From: Pseudomonadota bacterium
GTDB taxonomy: Bacteria > Myxococcota_A > UBA796 > UBA9615
Direction of reading: 5' to 3'
NCBI GenBank assembly: GCA_024229515.1
Contig: JAAESI010000300.1
Location: 1-36,559, forward strand
DNA length: 36,559 nucleotides
The notes under the pieces are model-generated. The model was not told where the DNA came from and made no database searches. It was given only the letters and a program-made list of their open reading frames with translations. The position numbers and the translations under genes were made by a program. Below, in pieces: positions 24,338 through 32,860 of this stretch; within the stretch, counting starts at the first letter, position 1; each line of letters opens with the position of its first letter.

Positions 24338-24882
24338 CGACGCACCGGTACCTCAACCCACTCGCCGGGCGCCAGGGAATCCAGCCGATAGGGGCCGACG
24401 GCGACGCGGATGAGGCGGAGCGTGGGGAAGCCGACGGCGGCGGTCATGCGGCGGACCTGGCGGTTGCGGCCTTCGCTGATGGTGAGTTCGATCCAGGCGG
24501 TGGGGATGGCCTTGCGGAAGCGGACCGGCGGGTCCCGGGGCCACAGCCCGTCGGGTTCGTCGATGCGGTGGGCGCGAGCCTTCTTGGTCCAGCCGTCCTT
24601 GAGCTGCACGCCCTTGCGGAGGGCGGTCAGCGCCTCGTCGGTCGGCTCGCGCTCGACCTGCACCCAATAGGTCTTCTCCTTGCCGAACTTCGGATGCGAC
24701 AGGCGGTGCTGCAGGCCGCCGTCGTCGGTGAGGATGAGCAGCCCCTCGCTGTCCTTGTCGAGGCGTCCGGCGGCGTAGACCTCCGGCACGTCGACGTAGT
24801 CCTTGAGCGTGGGGCGGGAGGCGTGGTCGGTGAACTGGGTGAGCACGCCGAAGGGCTTGTTCAGGAGGAGGACGCGGGTCAC
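24334..24882 (-). CDS. rluE: 23S rRNA pseudouridine synthase RluE
   Basis: 182 aa from a GTG at 24882 that overlaps the preceding stop as GTGA. It begins VTRVLLLNKPFGVLTQFTDH and contains the catalytic-Asp motif YAAGRLDKDSEGLLILTDDG, then WIELTISEGRNRQVRRMTAA and GFPTLRLIRVAVGPYRLD. Layout and length match RluE, which modifies 23S rRNA at position 2457 in E. coli numbering. It lacks an S4 domain, as RluE does. No substrate specificity can be proven from sequence. Confidence 0.9.
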   Translation of the reverse strand: MTRVLLLNKPFGVLTQFTDHASRPTLKDYVDVPEVYAAGRLDKDSEGLLILTDDGGLQHRLSHPKFGKEKTYWVQVEREPTDEALTALRKGVQLKDGWTKKARAHRIDEPDGLWPRDPPVRFRKAIPTAWIELTISEGRNRQVRRMTAAVGFPTLRLIRVAVGPYRLDSLAPGEWVEVPVRR

Positions 24883-25838
24883 GACTTGACCTTGCTGAGG
24901 GCGCCGTCGCGGGCGGCGACGACGGCGAGTTCGCCGCCCCTGTCGGCCTCCTCCTCGGAGACGGCCAGACGGCCCATGGCGCGGTCGCCCAGCAGGGCTC
25001 GGCCGATGGCGCGCAGGTCGTCGGGGAGGGCGTCGGACGCCATGAGTTCCCGCACCAGGGGGAGGCCGTCTTCGCCCAGTTGGCGGGCCACGAGGAAGCG
25101 GATCTCGGCGGGGTGGTCGGCGTGGATGCCGATGCGGCGGGCGTCCTTGGCCTGCGCGCTTCGCGGGTAGTGCTCGAAGAGGAGGTCGAGGCAGCGGAGC
25201 CGGTAGCCGAGGTCGGGGTCGGGGTCGGTGAGGGCGTTCCCCAGCAGGCTCGCGGCGGGCCGGTCCCCCGCCCGGGTCAGGCATCGGGCGACTTCGCGCA
25301 TGCGGTCGATGGTGGCGACGATCTCCGCGCGGGACGCGTTGGCCTGGATGCGCCGCCGCAGAGCGCCTTCGCGGAGCTCGCCTCCCTGCGTGGTGACGAG
25401 GCGACGGATGGCCCGCCGTGATCGGTGGTCGGAGCGGGCCACGATGTCGGGGACGTGGGTGCCCTGGATGACGACGGCCGCGTCGAAGTCGGCGACGCCG
25501 ATCTGGATGTCGGGGGAGCCGAGCCGGGCCGAGAGCCGTGATCCGATGCCCTCGGCGCCCACGAAGGGGCGGCTCGCGAGCGGGAGGGCGAGCTCGATGC
25601 GGGTGTGGTTCGAGTCGTCTTCGAGGTGCCGGCTGATCATCAGGTTTCGCCCGTCCAGGCTCCCTTCGGCCCAGGGCTCCCAGCGGCTCGAGCCGCTCTG
25701 AAACGTGAGTCCGAGTTCGGCGGCGATTCGCTTCAGTTCCCCGGGGAACTGGCGGTTCAGCTTCATGCCGTGGAAGGCGGACGCGAACACCGCCAGGAGG
25801 ACGACGGCGAACACGACGTTGAAGAAGATCTCTTCCAT
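24879..25838 (-). CDS. Membrane-anchored hypothetical protein
   Basis: 319 aa from the ATG at 25838; the frame is open far upstream but no protein-like sequence lies there. One N-terminal membrane segment (EEIFFNVVFAVVLLAVFASA), then a domain with FQSGSSRWEPWAEGSLDGRN and a helical C-terminal half (about 180-310) that resembles irregular helical repeats. No family recognised. First gene of the three-gene minus operon with rluE and ygiQ, both joined by stop-start overlaps. Confidence 0.75.
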   Translation of the reverse strand: MEEIFFNVVFAVVLLAVFASAFHGMKLNRQFPGELKRIAAELGLTFQSGSSRWEPWAEGSLDGRNLMISRHLEDDSNHTRIELALPLASRPFVGAEGIGSRLSARLGSPDIQIGVADFDAAVVIQGTHVPDIVARSDHRSRRAIRRLVTTQGGELREGALRRRIQANASRAEIVATIDRMREVARCLTRAGDRPAASLLGNALTDPDPDLGYRLRCLDLLFEHYPRSAQAKDARRIGIHADHPAEIRFLVARQLGEDGLPLVRELMASDALPDDLRAIGRALLGDRAMGRLAVSEEEADRGGELAVVAARDGALSKVKS

Positions 25839-26006
25839 CGGGACCAAGGCTACCGGCGCGTGTCCGCGGACGTCCGGACACCGTCCGTCCGGGGCCTGTC
25901 CGACCCGGGTTTGGGGGTGCCCGAAACCGCGAACACTGCACGTCGCCGCACCCCCAAAGTTGGCACGGGGATTGAATTGTCTCGGGGTACCTACCCGGAG
26001 CCCACC

Positions 26007-26429
26007 ATGACCCGCACCGCCAACACCTTCGCCCTCGTCCTCGCCATCTCCTCCTTCGTCGTCGCCACCCCCACGAACGAGGCCCATGCGGCCAGCAACG
26101 CCCGCATCGACACGGTCGACGAGTACTTCGACGGGCTGCCGGAGCGGTTCAACGCCGACGCCGCGGACAAGACCACCGCGATCATCCAGTGGGACATCAC
26201 GGGCGCCGGCGGCGGCTCCTGGTACGCCATCGTGAAGCCGGGTGCGGTCAAGGTCCGCGAGGGCACGGTGGACGAGCCCGCCCTGACCATCTCGGTCGGC
26301 GCGTCGGACTACCTGAACATCCTCAACGGCGAGGCCAACGGCAAGGCGATCTTCGCCTCGGGCCGCGGGCAGGTCGAAGGCAGCATCCGGTTGGCGATGA
26401 AGCTGGAGCGCATCTTCCCGCTGGACTGA
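26007..26429 (+). CDS. Exported SCP2 sterol-binding-domain protein
   Basis: 140 aa. Signal peptide at 1-28 (FALVLAISSFVVATP, cleavage near AHAAS), then one SCP2 domain: VDEYFDGLPERFNADAADKT, IQWDITGAGGGSWYAIV, EPALTISVGASDYLNILNGE and GQVEGSIRLAMKL. SCP2 domains hold a hydrophobic ligand in a pocket. The bacterial members are usually cytoplasmic; a signal peptide would place this one in the periplasm. The ATG has GGAG upstream at a normal distance. Confidence 0.85.
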   Translation: MTRTANTFALVLAISSFVVATPTNEAHAASNARIDTVDEYFDGLPERFNADAADKTTAIIQWDITGAGGGSWYAIVKPGAVKVREGTVDEPALTISVGASDYLNILNGEANGKAIFASGRGQVEGSIRLAMKLERIFPLD

Positions 26430-26468
26430 GTGTTCGGCCGGTAGGTCTGCGGCGGCCCCAGCCTCGGA

Positions 26469-26610
26469 GGACCCTGGCGGCGAGGGCGGCCTGTGGCGCC
26501 CCGGCCCGGTGCGGTTGGGGGGACCCTGGTGGCGAGGGCGGCCTGTGGCGCCCCGGTCCGGTGCGGTTGCGGGGACCCTGGCGGCGAGGGCGCCCTGTGG
26601 CGCCCCGGTT
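26469..26610. repeat. 52-bp tandem repeat, about 2.7 copies
   Basis: Units start at 26469, 26521 and 26573 (the third is cut after 38 bases), each beginning GGACCCTGG and containing CCTGTGGCGCCCCGG. Copies differ at a few positions. The unit is not a multiple of three and no gene crosses it. It lies between the SCP2 gene and the terminator. Confidence 0.85.
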
Positions 26611-26624
26611 CCCGAAGAACGAAT

Positions 26625-26654
26625 AAGGCCGGAGCGGCGAACCGCTCCGGCCTT
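26625..26654. terminator. Bidirectional rho-independent terminator
   Basis: A perfect 13-bp stem (AAGGCCGGAGCGG and its complement), a CGAA tetraloop and T on the plus-strand side (TTTCT), A on the other. It separates the convergent SCP2 gene (plus) and the lipoprotein at 26680 (minus) and would serve both. Confidence 0.9.
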
Positions 26655-26679
26655 TCTCGTACGGACTAGCCGAGGCTGG

Positions 26680-28491
26680 TCAGCTACCGCACTCGAACGA
26701 CGGGATGGACTCGCAGATTCCATCCTCACAGGACTCGACGCCCACCGAGGCGTTCATCGAGTACTGCGCGCAGGCGTTGTCGCCGGTCATGTCGCCCGCA
26801 CCGACGCGGACGGTGACGTCCAGGTTGGCGGGGATCGTGACGCAGTAGTCGCCCGACAGGGTCGTGGTCGAGAAGATCGGCGCGCCGGGGTACCGGTCGT
26901 CGAAAGCCTCAACACGAACGCCGTCAGCCGCCCAGCCGTCCACCGAGACGGTGCCAGCGGCGCACGTGGTCAGCGGGTAGGCCTGGATGACGACCTGGTT
27001 CGGGCAGGAGCTGTCCGTCTGCGGCACGGGCCGCGTGCGGACGGGCTGGAAGCCCCACTCGGACGTCGGCGAGGTCGCGTACGTCGTCGAGGGCTGCCAC
27101 TTGGGCGTGTTCAGCTCGAACGTTCCGTCGTTGGCCGAGATGGCGTTGCCGCCATGCGGGTTGCTGACGTTCACGCCCGAGACCGGGTTGCCCTGCGGGT
27201 CGACCACGGTACCGGCGACGCACGTCATCGAACCGGCTTCCATCGTGCCGAAGTCGAGCGTTCCACCGTTGCCCACGGGGCTGACAGGGTTCGCACGCCA
27301 CAGCGCCGGCTTGTCAGCCGCGAGGTAGTCGAACTCGATGAACATCGGACGGCCGTTGGGGCCGATCGGCGTCGGCACGACGGGCGGCACGGCAAGCGAG
27401 AACTCGCCGTTGGCGTTCGTCTGCGTCTGCGCCATGAACGTCTGGTCGGCAGCCACGATCGTGACGCCAACGCCCATGATCGGCGTGCCGTCGGGCTCGC
27501 AGATGCGACCCTTGGCCGTCGAGGACGTGACGATGATGATCGGCTTGTCCGGGTTGCCACCGAGCATCAGCGTCGTCGAACGCGCGGGCAGGCCCTGCGT
27601 CGGGGTGAACTCCCAGACCTGACCGCCACCGGGGAGGTTCACGATCGTTCCGGAGTCCTGCTCGGACCAGGTGCTGACCTGGGCGTCGAAGTCCCAGTAC
27701 TCAACCTGCTCGCCTTCCTGGAGGTTGCTGTCCTCGGGGACGATCACGCTGATGTCGATGCCCGGGCCCGCCTGGAGGCGCTCGCCGGTCTCGACCGCCG
27801 ACAGCTCCAACTGGAACATGCCGAACGTGTACAGCAGGTGATCCTCACCCGCGAAGTCGGTGCCTCGGCCGTCGCCGGGGGAGGCGAGGAACTCACCACC
27901 CTCGTCCACGGGCGTCTGGCGATCCCACACGGTCGCGTTGATGTGCACATCGCCGTCGTACGCAGAGCCGTCGAGACGCTGGACGGTGTCGCCCGGAATC
28001 GAGAAGCCATGGCTGTCGTCGATGATGAAGTCGAGGCCGTCGGCCGAGTCGAAGTCGGTGCTCAGGTCCACCGGCGCCAGGGTCATGGCGTGGTAGTTGG
28101 CGCCCGCGGCGGAGACCACGTAGCTGCTGCTCGAGGTCGCGTAGCCGTCCTTGACGAACGTCAGGATTACGCGCTCGTCCACGGCGAGCTCGGGGAGCTC
28201 GTAGCGGCCCGCGGCGTCGGTGGTGGCTTCGAAGCCGTCTTCGGTGATCACGTCCACGCCGGCGAGCGGCATGTCGGCGGGAGTCTTGACGTAGCCCAGC
28301 AGGGTCGCGTGGGTCATGCCGTCGATGTAGCCGTCGTCTTCGGATCCTTCGGGTCCGTTGACGCCAGTCAGGTCCGTACCGTCACCGTTGCCGAACGTTC
28401 CCGTTCCGCAGCTGGCGAAGGCGACGGCACACAGGGCGACCATGCCCATGCGTACACCGATGCTCATCCATCGTTGGGTGTTGCGTTCCAT
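26680..28491 (-). CDS. Lipoprotein with several carboxypeptidase-regulatory-like beta domains
   Basis: 603 aa. The ATG at 28491 has an excellent GGAGG site. Lipobox VAFASC with Cys28. At least four beta-sandwich segments with the typical G-x-V-x-x-x-x-G-x-P-hydrophobic-x-G-V start: LLGYVKTPADMPLAGVDVIT, KGRICEPDGTPIMGVGVTIV, AGTVVDPQGNPVSGVNVSNP and AGTVSVDGWAADGVRVEAFD. The C-terminus has several Cys that could form disulfides (ESCEDGICESIPSFECGS). A role in envelope structure or carbohydrate binding is inferred only. It lies 71 bases downstream of the Asp-rich lipoprotein on the same strand. Confidence 0.8.
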   Translation of the reverse strand: MERNTQRWMSIGVRMGMVALCAVAFASCGTGTFGNGDGTDLTGVNGPEGSEDDGYIDGMTHATLLGYVKTPADMPLAGVDVITEDGFEATTDAAGRYELPELAVDERVILTFVKDGYATSSSSYVVSAAGANYHAMTLAPVDLSTDFDSADGLDFIIDDSHGFSIPGDTVQRLDGSAYDGDVHINATVWDRQTPVDEGGEFLASPGDGRGTDFAGEDHLLYTFGMFQLELSAVETGERLQAGPGIDISVIVPEDSNLQEGEQVEYWDFDAQVSTWSEQDSGTIVNLPGGGQVWEFTPTQGLPARSTTLMLGGNPDKPIIIVTSSTAKGRICEPDGTPIMGVGVTIVAADQTFMAQTQTNANGEFSLAVPPVVPTPIGPNGRPMFIEFDYLAADKPALWRANPVSPVGNGGTLDFGTMEAGSMTCVAGTVVDPQGNPVSGVNVSNPHGGNAISANDGTFELNTPKWQPSTTYATSPTSEWGFQPVRTRPVPQTDSSCPNQVVIQAYPLTTCAAGTVSVDGWAADGVRVEAFDDRYPGAPIFSTTTLSGDYCVTIPANLDVTVRVGAGDMTGDNACAQYSMNASVGVESCEDGICESIPSFECGS

Positions 28492-28562
28492 CTGTCTTAC
28501 CTCCATTTGGTCCAGCTTTCGCCGAGCCTGTTTGTGAATTTCTGCAGTGTTCTCAATGAAGT

Positions 28563-29549
28563 TCAAGGCGCCGCGCAGGTCGCGCCGCAGGCGACGTAGA
28601 GGTTGACGCAGTCGACGTCCCAGCCGCCGACGGGGGAGCAGCACCAGCTGTCAGACGCGCACACGCAGTCGGCCGCGGTGCCGGTGTCGCAGAAGCCGGA
28701 GATGTCGCCCGTCGAGCCGGCCGAGCAGCAGAAGTCGGCGTTGTTGCAGGCGGGGTCGCCGAAGCAGTCGAAGTCGTCGCAGTCGACGTCGCCGTCGCCC
28801 TCGTTGTCCACGCCGTCGGTGCAGGACGACTCGCCCGGGCCCGTGCCGCCGATGCCCTCGAAGGTGACGGCCAGGGGGCTGGCGTTGCTGCCCTCGTGCC
28901 AGATGCTGACCTCGACGGTGTGAGCGCCATTGGCCTGCGGGTTGAACTCGATCGCGCGGTCCGCGGAGGTTCCGCCGGCGACGGTGAAGGTGTCGCCGCC
29001 GAGGATCGCCCAGCTGCCCATCGAGGTCGTGGTGAGCACGAGCTGGACGAGCACCGGCGGGCCGGAACTGTTCGAGATTGTGATGGGGAGCGTCTCGGCG
29101 ACGAACAGCTGCACATCCTCGAAGTCGGTCACCGGCGTCGACACGGAGATGACGCCCGCGCTCGGGCCCACGTCATCATCGTCGTCGTCGTCCCCGCCGA
29201 AGGAGTCGTCGTCGTCGCCGAAGCTGTCGTCGTCGTTGCCACCCCAGGAGTCGTCGTCGTCGGAACCGAAGCTGTCGTCGTCGTCGCCGCCCCAGGAGTC
29301 GTCGTCGTCGGAACCGAAGCTGTCGTCGTCGTCCGCGAACGCGTCGTCGTCGTCGTCACCGTTGTTGTTGTTGCCGAAGGGGTCGTCGTCGTCGTCGCCG
29401 TTGCCGGAGGAGAAGTAGTCGTCGCCCTCAGTGCCCTGCCCCTGGCCCAGGGGAGTCCGGGCGCCCGCGTACCAACCATCCTGGGGCGTGCAGCCGGCCA
29501 GGACGGCCAGTGCAAGCGCGAGAACGAGGTTGGTTCGGAGAGTGCTCAC
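28563..29549 (-). CDS. Asp-rich lipoprotein with a Cys-rich C-terminus
   Basis: 328 aa from a GTG at 29549; no good ribosome binding site. Lipobox VLAGC with Cys20. Residues 50-125 are a low-complexity run in which DDDD blocks alternate with SFGS, SWGG and similar, so aromatic residues recur at regular spacing. An immunoglobulin-like domain follows (IEFNPQANGAHTVEVSIWHE), then a DGVDNEGDGDVDCDDFDCFG segment, which resembles the calcium-binding or EGF-like DG motif of myxobacterial surface proteins. The C-terminal part has many Cys. The Asp run may bind calcium; that is inference. Confidence 0.8.
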   Translation of the reverse strand: MSTLRTNLVLALALAVLAGCTPQDGWYAGARTPLGQGQGTEGDDYFSSGNGDDDDDPFGNNNNGDDDDDAFADDDDSFGSDDDDSWGGDDDDSFGSDDDDSWGGNDDDSFGDDDDSFGGDDDDDDDVGPSAGVISVSTPVTDFEDVQLFVAETLPITISNSSGPPVLVQLVLTTTSMGSWAILGGDTFTVAGGTSADRAIEFNPQANGAHTVEVSIWHEGSNASPLAVTFEGIGGTGPGESSCTDGVDNEGDGDVDCDDFDCFGDPACNNADFCCSAGSTGDISGFCDTGTAADCVCASDSWCCSPVGGWDVDCVNLYVACGATCAAP

Positions 29550-29658
29550 CGATAAGCAAAGTTAACAGGTTGTTGACATTATATTGACAAAGTTTGCCTG
29601 GATTTGAAATTTTTGTGCCGGTAGCCGATACGTCCCCCGATCGGCTACGGTCCCGTTC
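29550..29658. promoter_or_regulatory. AT-rich divergent promoter region
   Basis: This segment is distinctly AT-rich in a GC-rich window. On the minus strand a perfect TATAAT lies at 29578-29583, 29 bases upstream of the GTG, although no TTGACA is at the usual distance. On the plus strand TTGACA occurs at 29584-29589, with AAATTT 17 bases later (29607-29612) as a possible weak -10, for the DUF4097-like gene at 29659. The two hexamers overlap, so the two transcripts may compete. Confidence 0.5.
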
Positions 29659-30396
29659 ATGCTGGATCGCACCGTTCTTGGGCTGTTGACGCTTCTTTTG
29701 GCCTCCGGATGTGCCGGAGAAGAGCGAGTTGTGACGAGCCTCACCGACACCCTGGACGCTGACGGGCTCGATCGTCTGGTCGTCACCGTGGAGACCGGCG
29801 ATCTGGTGGTCGAGGGCGACCCGGACGCCACCGAGGTGACCGTCGAGGTCGACCTCGTCACCACGCGCACGAGCGAGGGCAAGGACGAGGACGCGATGAC
29901 CGCGACCCGTCTCGAGCTGGTCAGCCGCGATGACGGTTCGGCGGTGCTGACGGTGCGGTTCGACCCGAAGATCGCCCGCTACGAGACCCTGGTGTTGGTG
30001 ATGGTGCCGGACACCTTCGCCGTGACCGCCTCTCGCTCGAGCTCGGACGACGGCCAGATCACGAGCATCGAGGGCGTCGACGCGATCGGCGTCAACGACG
30101 GCGACGGCGAACTGGACGTGACGAACATCACCGGCGGCGGAGCCATCGACGACGCCGGCGGCGACCTCACCGCCGATGGGTTCGGCGCGGATCTGTCGGT
30201 CATCGACCGCGACGGTGACGCGACCATCAGCGACGTGGACGGTGACCTGTCGGTCGATGACGGTGACGGCGACCTGTTCATCTCGGACGTGACCGGCTCG
30301 GTGACGATCATCGACGGCGCGGGCGACATCAACGTCTCGAACGTCGGTTCGCTGGATGTGGAGTCGGACAGCAGCGGCTCGGTGTCGGTCAACTAG
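29659..30396 (+). CDS. DUF4097-like lipoprotein with a repeated beta structure
   Basis: 245 aa. Lipobox LASGC with Cys18. The rest is short beta strands separated by Gly-Asp turns, e.g. GLDRLVVTVETGDLVVEGDP, VNDGDGELDVTNITGGGAID and ISDVDGDLSVDDGDGDLFIS, as in DUF4097/head-GIN type stacked beta structures found on cell surfaces. Function unknown; adhesion or envelope stress roles are proposed for relatives. It ends convergent with the frameshifted gene at 30389-30645, with an 8-base overlap. Confidence 0.8.
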   Translation: MLDRTVLGLLTLLLASGCAGEERVVTSLTDTLDADGLDRLVVTVETGDLVVEGDPDATEVTVEVDLVTTRTSEGKDEDAMTATRLELVSRDDGSAVLTVRFDPKIARYETLVLVMVPDTFAVTASRSSSDDGQITSIEGVDAIGVNDGDGELDVTNITGGGAIDDAGGDLTADGFGADLSVIDRDGDATISDVDGDLSVDDGDGDLFISDVTGSVTIIDGAGDINVSNVGSLDVESDSSGSVSVN

Positions 30397-30645
30397 ACCG
30401 CGCGCGCCCCCAGCTGACGAACCAGGAGCAGCCCAGCGCCTCCAACTCTGCGTAGGCGACCTCGTCCCCGCGGACCAGCTTGGCGAGGGCGACGTCCAGC
30501 TTCATCCTCTTGGCGGTGCCCGCCGCGATCGTCTTGGCGAGCAGCTTGTCGGCCTTGCGCTTCTTCCCCCGCGCCAGCGCGTCGCGCGCCTTGAGCACGT
30601 TCAGGCGTCCGCGCGAACGGGAACAGGAAGGTGAAGATGCCCATC
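30389..30645 (-). pseudogene. Small basic protein gene with a frameshift
   Basis: The frame begins MGIFTFLFPFAR at 30645 and then drifts into an Ala/Gly/Arg-rich sequence near 30605. In another frame the sequence continues as LNVLKARDALARGKKRKADK, then TIAAGTAKRMKLDVALAKLV and ends with LEALGCSWFVSWGRARSS at 30389. A one-base change near 30605-30615 joins them into about 85 residues. The frame also stays open upstream of 30645 to 30797, so the protein may be longer. No family recognised. Confidence 0.5.
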
Positions 30646-30796
30646 TGCCCGAGCGCGAACTTGACGCGCTTGCGCGCCCGCGGGCTCGGGTCGGCGTCTT
30701 GGATGTCGAGCAGGGTCCAGACCCCGAACACGGGGCTTGGATTTGACAGGTTCTCCTGCAACGCCCTCCTTACGCCGTGTGGGTAAGGTCCCGACA

Positions 30797-32860
30797 ATGA
30801 GCGCTTGAACGGTTGCCGGCTGCATCCTCGCTACGCTTGTTTTGGCCGGTCAGGCCGTTGCCGGAGGGACCCCCGAGTACACCTGGTGCGTCGACGCGGT
30901 CGACTCCGAGCCCGGCTGGAGTTGCCTCAACGGGACGCCATGTACGAACGAGGTCCCGTTCACGACGATCGCCGAAGCGATCACGGCCGCCTCCGAGGCC
31001 GAGGACCTTCCGGACGAGGAGCGGCCCTACAGTTGGATCTGCGTTAGCAGCCCGGTCCACACGGAGTCCTTCACCCTCGATGCCAGCGATGGCTCCATCC
31101 AGCAGATCGTGATCGACTTCCCTCGCTGCGATGGTGGCAGCAACTGGTGCCCGGCCCCGACGGGCGAGGTCATGGCGACGGTGATTTCCGATCCCTCGCA
31201 ACCTCTGGGCTTCGAGATCCGCGGTGCGAGCATCGGTTCAGATTGTGCGAATGCGCCTGCCCCCGTCCTCCACGCGACGGGCGCCGGAACCGCACTTGCG
31301 GGCATTCGAATCGAGGGAGCAGGCGCTCCTACCTTCGAGATCGTCGGCCAGGACTCGAGTTTTTCCATCAACGACAGCCGCGTCGAAGGCACCCAGGGCG
31401 TGGTTGTTCAAAGTGAGGGCTACGTGGTGCGGCTCTCCTCTTCCGAGGTGAGCAGATCTGCTGTCAGTGGCGCGCCGCTCATTCACTCCGACGGGAACTT
31501 GATCCTGGAACAGAGCGCCATTTTCGGGAACGTGGGCGACGGCGCGCCGCTGCTCCATGCGGTCCAGGTCTTTTCGGCGCATCGCTCACTGTTGGCCGCG
31601 AACGTCGTGCTTGGCTCCGCTCCCCTCGTAACTGCGGCGGGCTGGGAGCCGGCGGCGATCTACTCGGGTCTCGTGCAGACAACTGTCGCCCGGAACCGCT
31701 TGCTTGAGTCGGGTTCCGCGGAGGTCGAGGCCTTGGCGTTCGTGCCCCTGGACGAGGGGCTCAACTCACGCTGTTTGCCGAATGGCTCGGATGGCCTCCG
31801 CTACCGACCACGGGACGGCCCGACGGCATCCGGTGTTCCCGCAAGCGCCTCGCTGTTCGAGATCGCCGGAGAAGCAGGCGAGACCTTCACGATCATGAAG
31901 TCGTTCGTCGTCGACAACGAGCTGGCGGGTCCCCTGGTCGCGGTCGATGGAGGGCTTCAGATCGCCCTCCTTCAAACCACCATCGGGGGCGGTCCCTTGG
32001 CGCTGCTCGAGGGATCATCGACAGATGGTAGAGGACGATTCATCAGCGCTCGAAACCTGTTCGTCGACTCTGTCCTGCCGAACCAGATACCCGCGTCCTG
32101 GGGTGCCATCGAGTCGTCCATGGATCTCTTCCCTCCGGGGACGGAGGGCCGGTGGTCCAACGGGCCTCTGCTTGGGATCGACGACCCTGCGATGACCGCG
32201 GCCGGGTCGCTCTCCTTCCTGGCGGTTCAGGATGTCGAGGGCGGCTGGTCGGAGTGCCGCCACGTTCAGGAACTCTGCGGGGTCAGCGACTGCGACGACG
32301 TGCCTCTGGAGCAGAGCATGTGTGTCCTCGATGCCGCCATGGGCTTCATTCCGACCGACTCGATCGCCGAGTACCGCCGGCCGTTCCCCTGGGACGGTCG
32401 CTGGTTCCAGGACCACGAGAGCGGCGATCTGGTCGCCACCCCAGGAGCTACGGGAATGGCCTGCTCGGAGCCGGAGATACCGTTCGATATTCGCGGCGAC
32501 GATGCGTTCCCGGAGGGGGATGAGGATGGTTTCACGACGCTGGTCGACTGCAACAACGAGTCTGTTGGGGTTGTGCCGATCCAGCCCGACCGCGACGGCA
32601 TCACCGATCCTCTCTGCGACCCGTCTCCCTGCTACATCTGCCCCGAAGGCACCGAAGCCGACGACGACGACGCCACCGACGACGACGACGCCACCGACGA
32701 CGACGACGCCACCGACGACGACGACAGCGCCGTGGGGCCTCCCCCACCGCCGCCATCTGACTGCGTAGTCAGCGGGTGCGGTTTCTCGTGGCACCTCTCG
32801 ATGCTCTGGATCCTGGGCGGCCTGGTCTTGACCGGCTTCCGGCGCGAACGCCGCTTCTGA
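30797..32860 (+). CDS. Beta-helix surface protein with MYXO-CTERM-like tail; stop codon within the signal peptide
   Basis: From the ATG at 30797 the frame reads MSA, a TGA (30806-30808), then TVAGCILATLVLAGQAVAGG, a signal peptide. The body (about 670 residues) has a repetitive beta pattern (FEIRGASIGS, GIRIEGAGAPTFEIVGQDSS, VVVQSEGYVVRLSSSEVS) like a right-handed beta-helix, and Cys pairs later. Near the end, four DDDD blocks separated by AT (the last by SA) are followed by a proline run and SGCGFSWHLSMLWILGGLVL plus FRRERRF, a MYXO-CTERM-like anchor. A TGG-to-TGA change would explain the stop. The only in-frame start after it, a TTG at 30842, would delete the signal peptide. The gene is either inactivated by one base or the stop is a sequence error. 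Confidence 0.75.

Noticed and set aside
25839..26729. Extension of the minus-strand membrane-anchored gene upstream to 26729
   Set aside because: The stretch overlaps the SCP2 gene and terminator and its protein is Arg/Gly-rich with no features.
28896..29555. Plus-strand Val-rich frame opposite the Asp-rich lipoprotein
   Set aside because: It is the antisense of GAC-GAC repeats (GTC-GTC) with no other feature.
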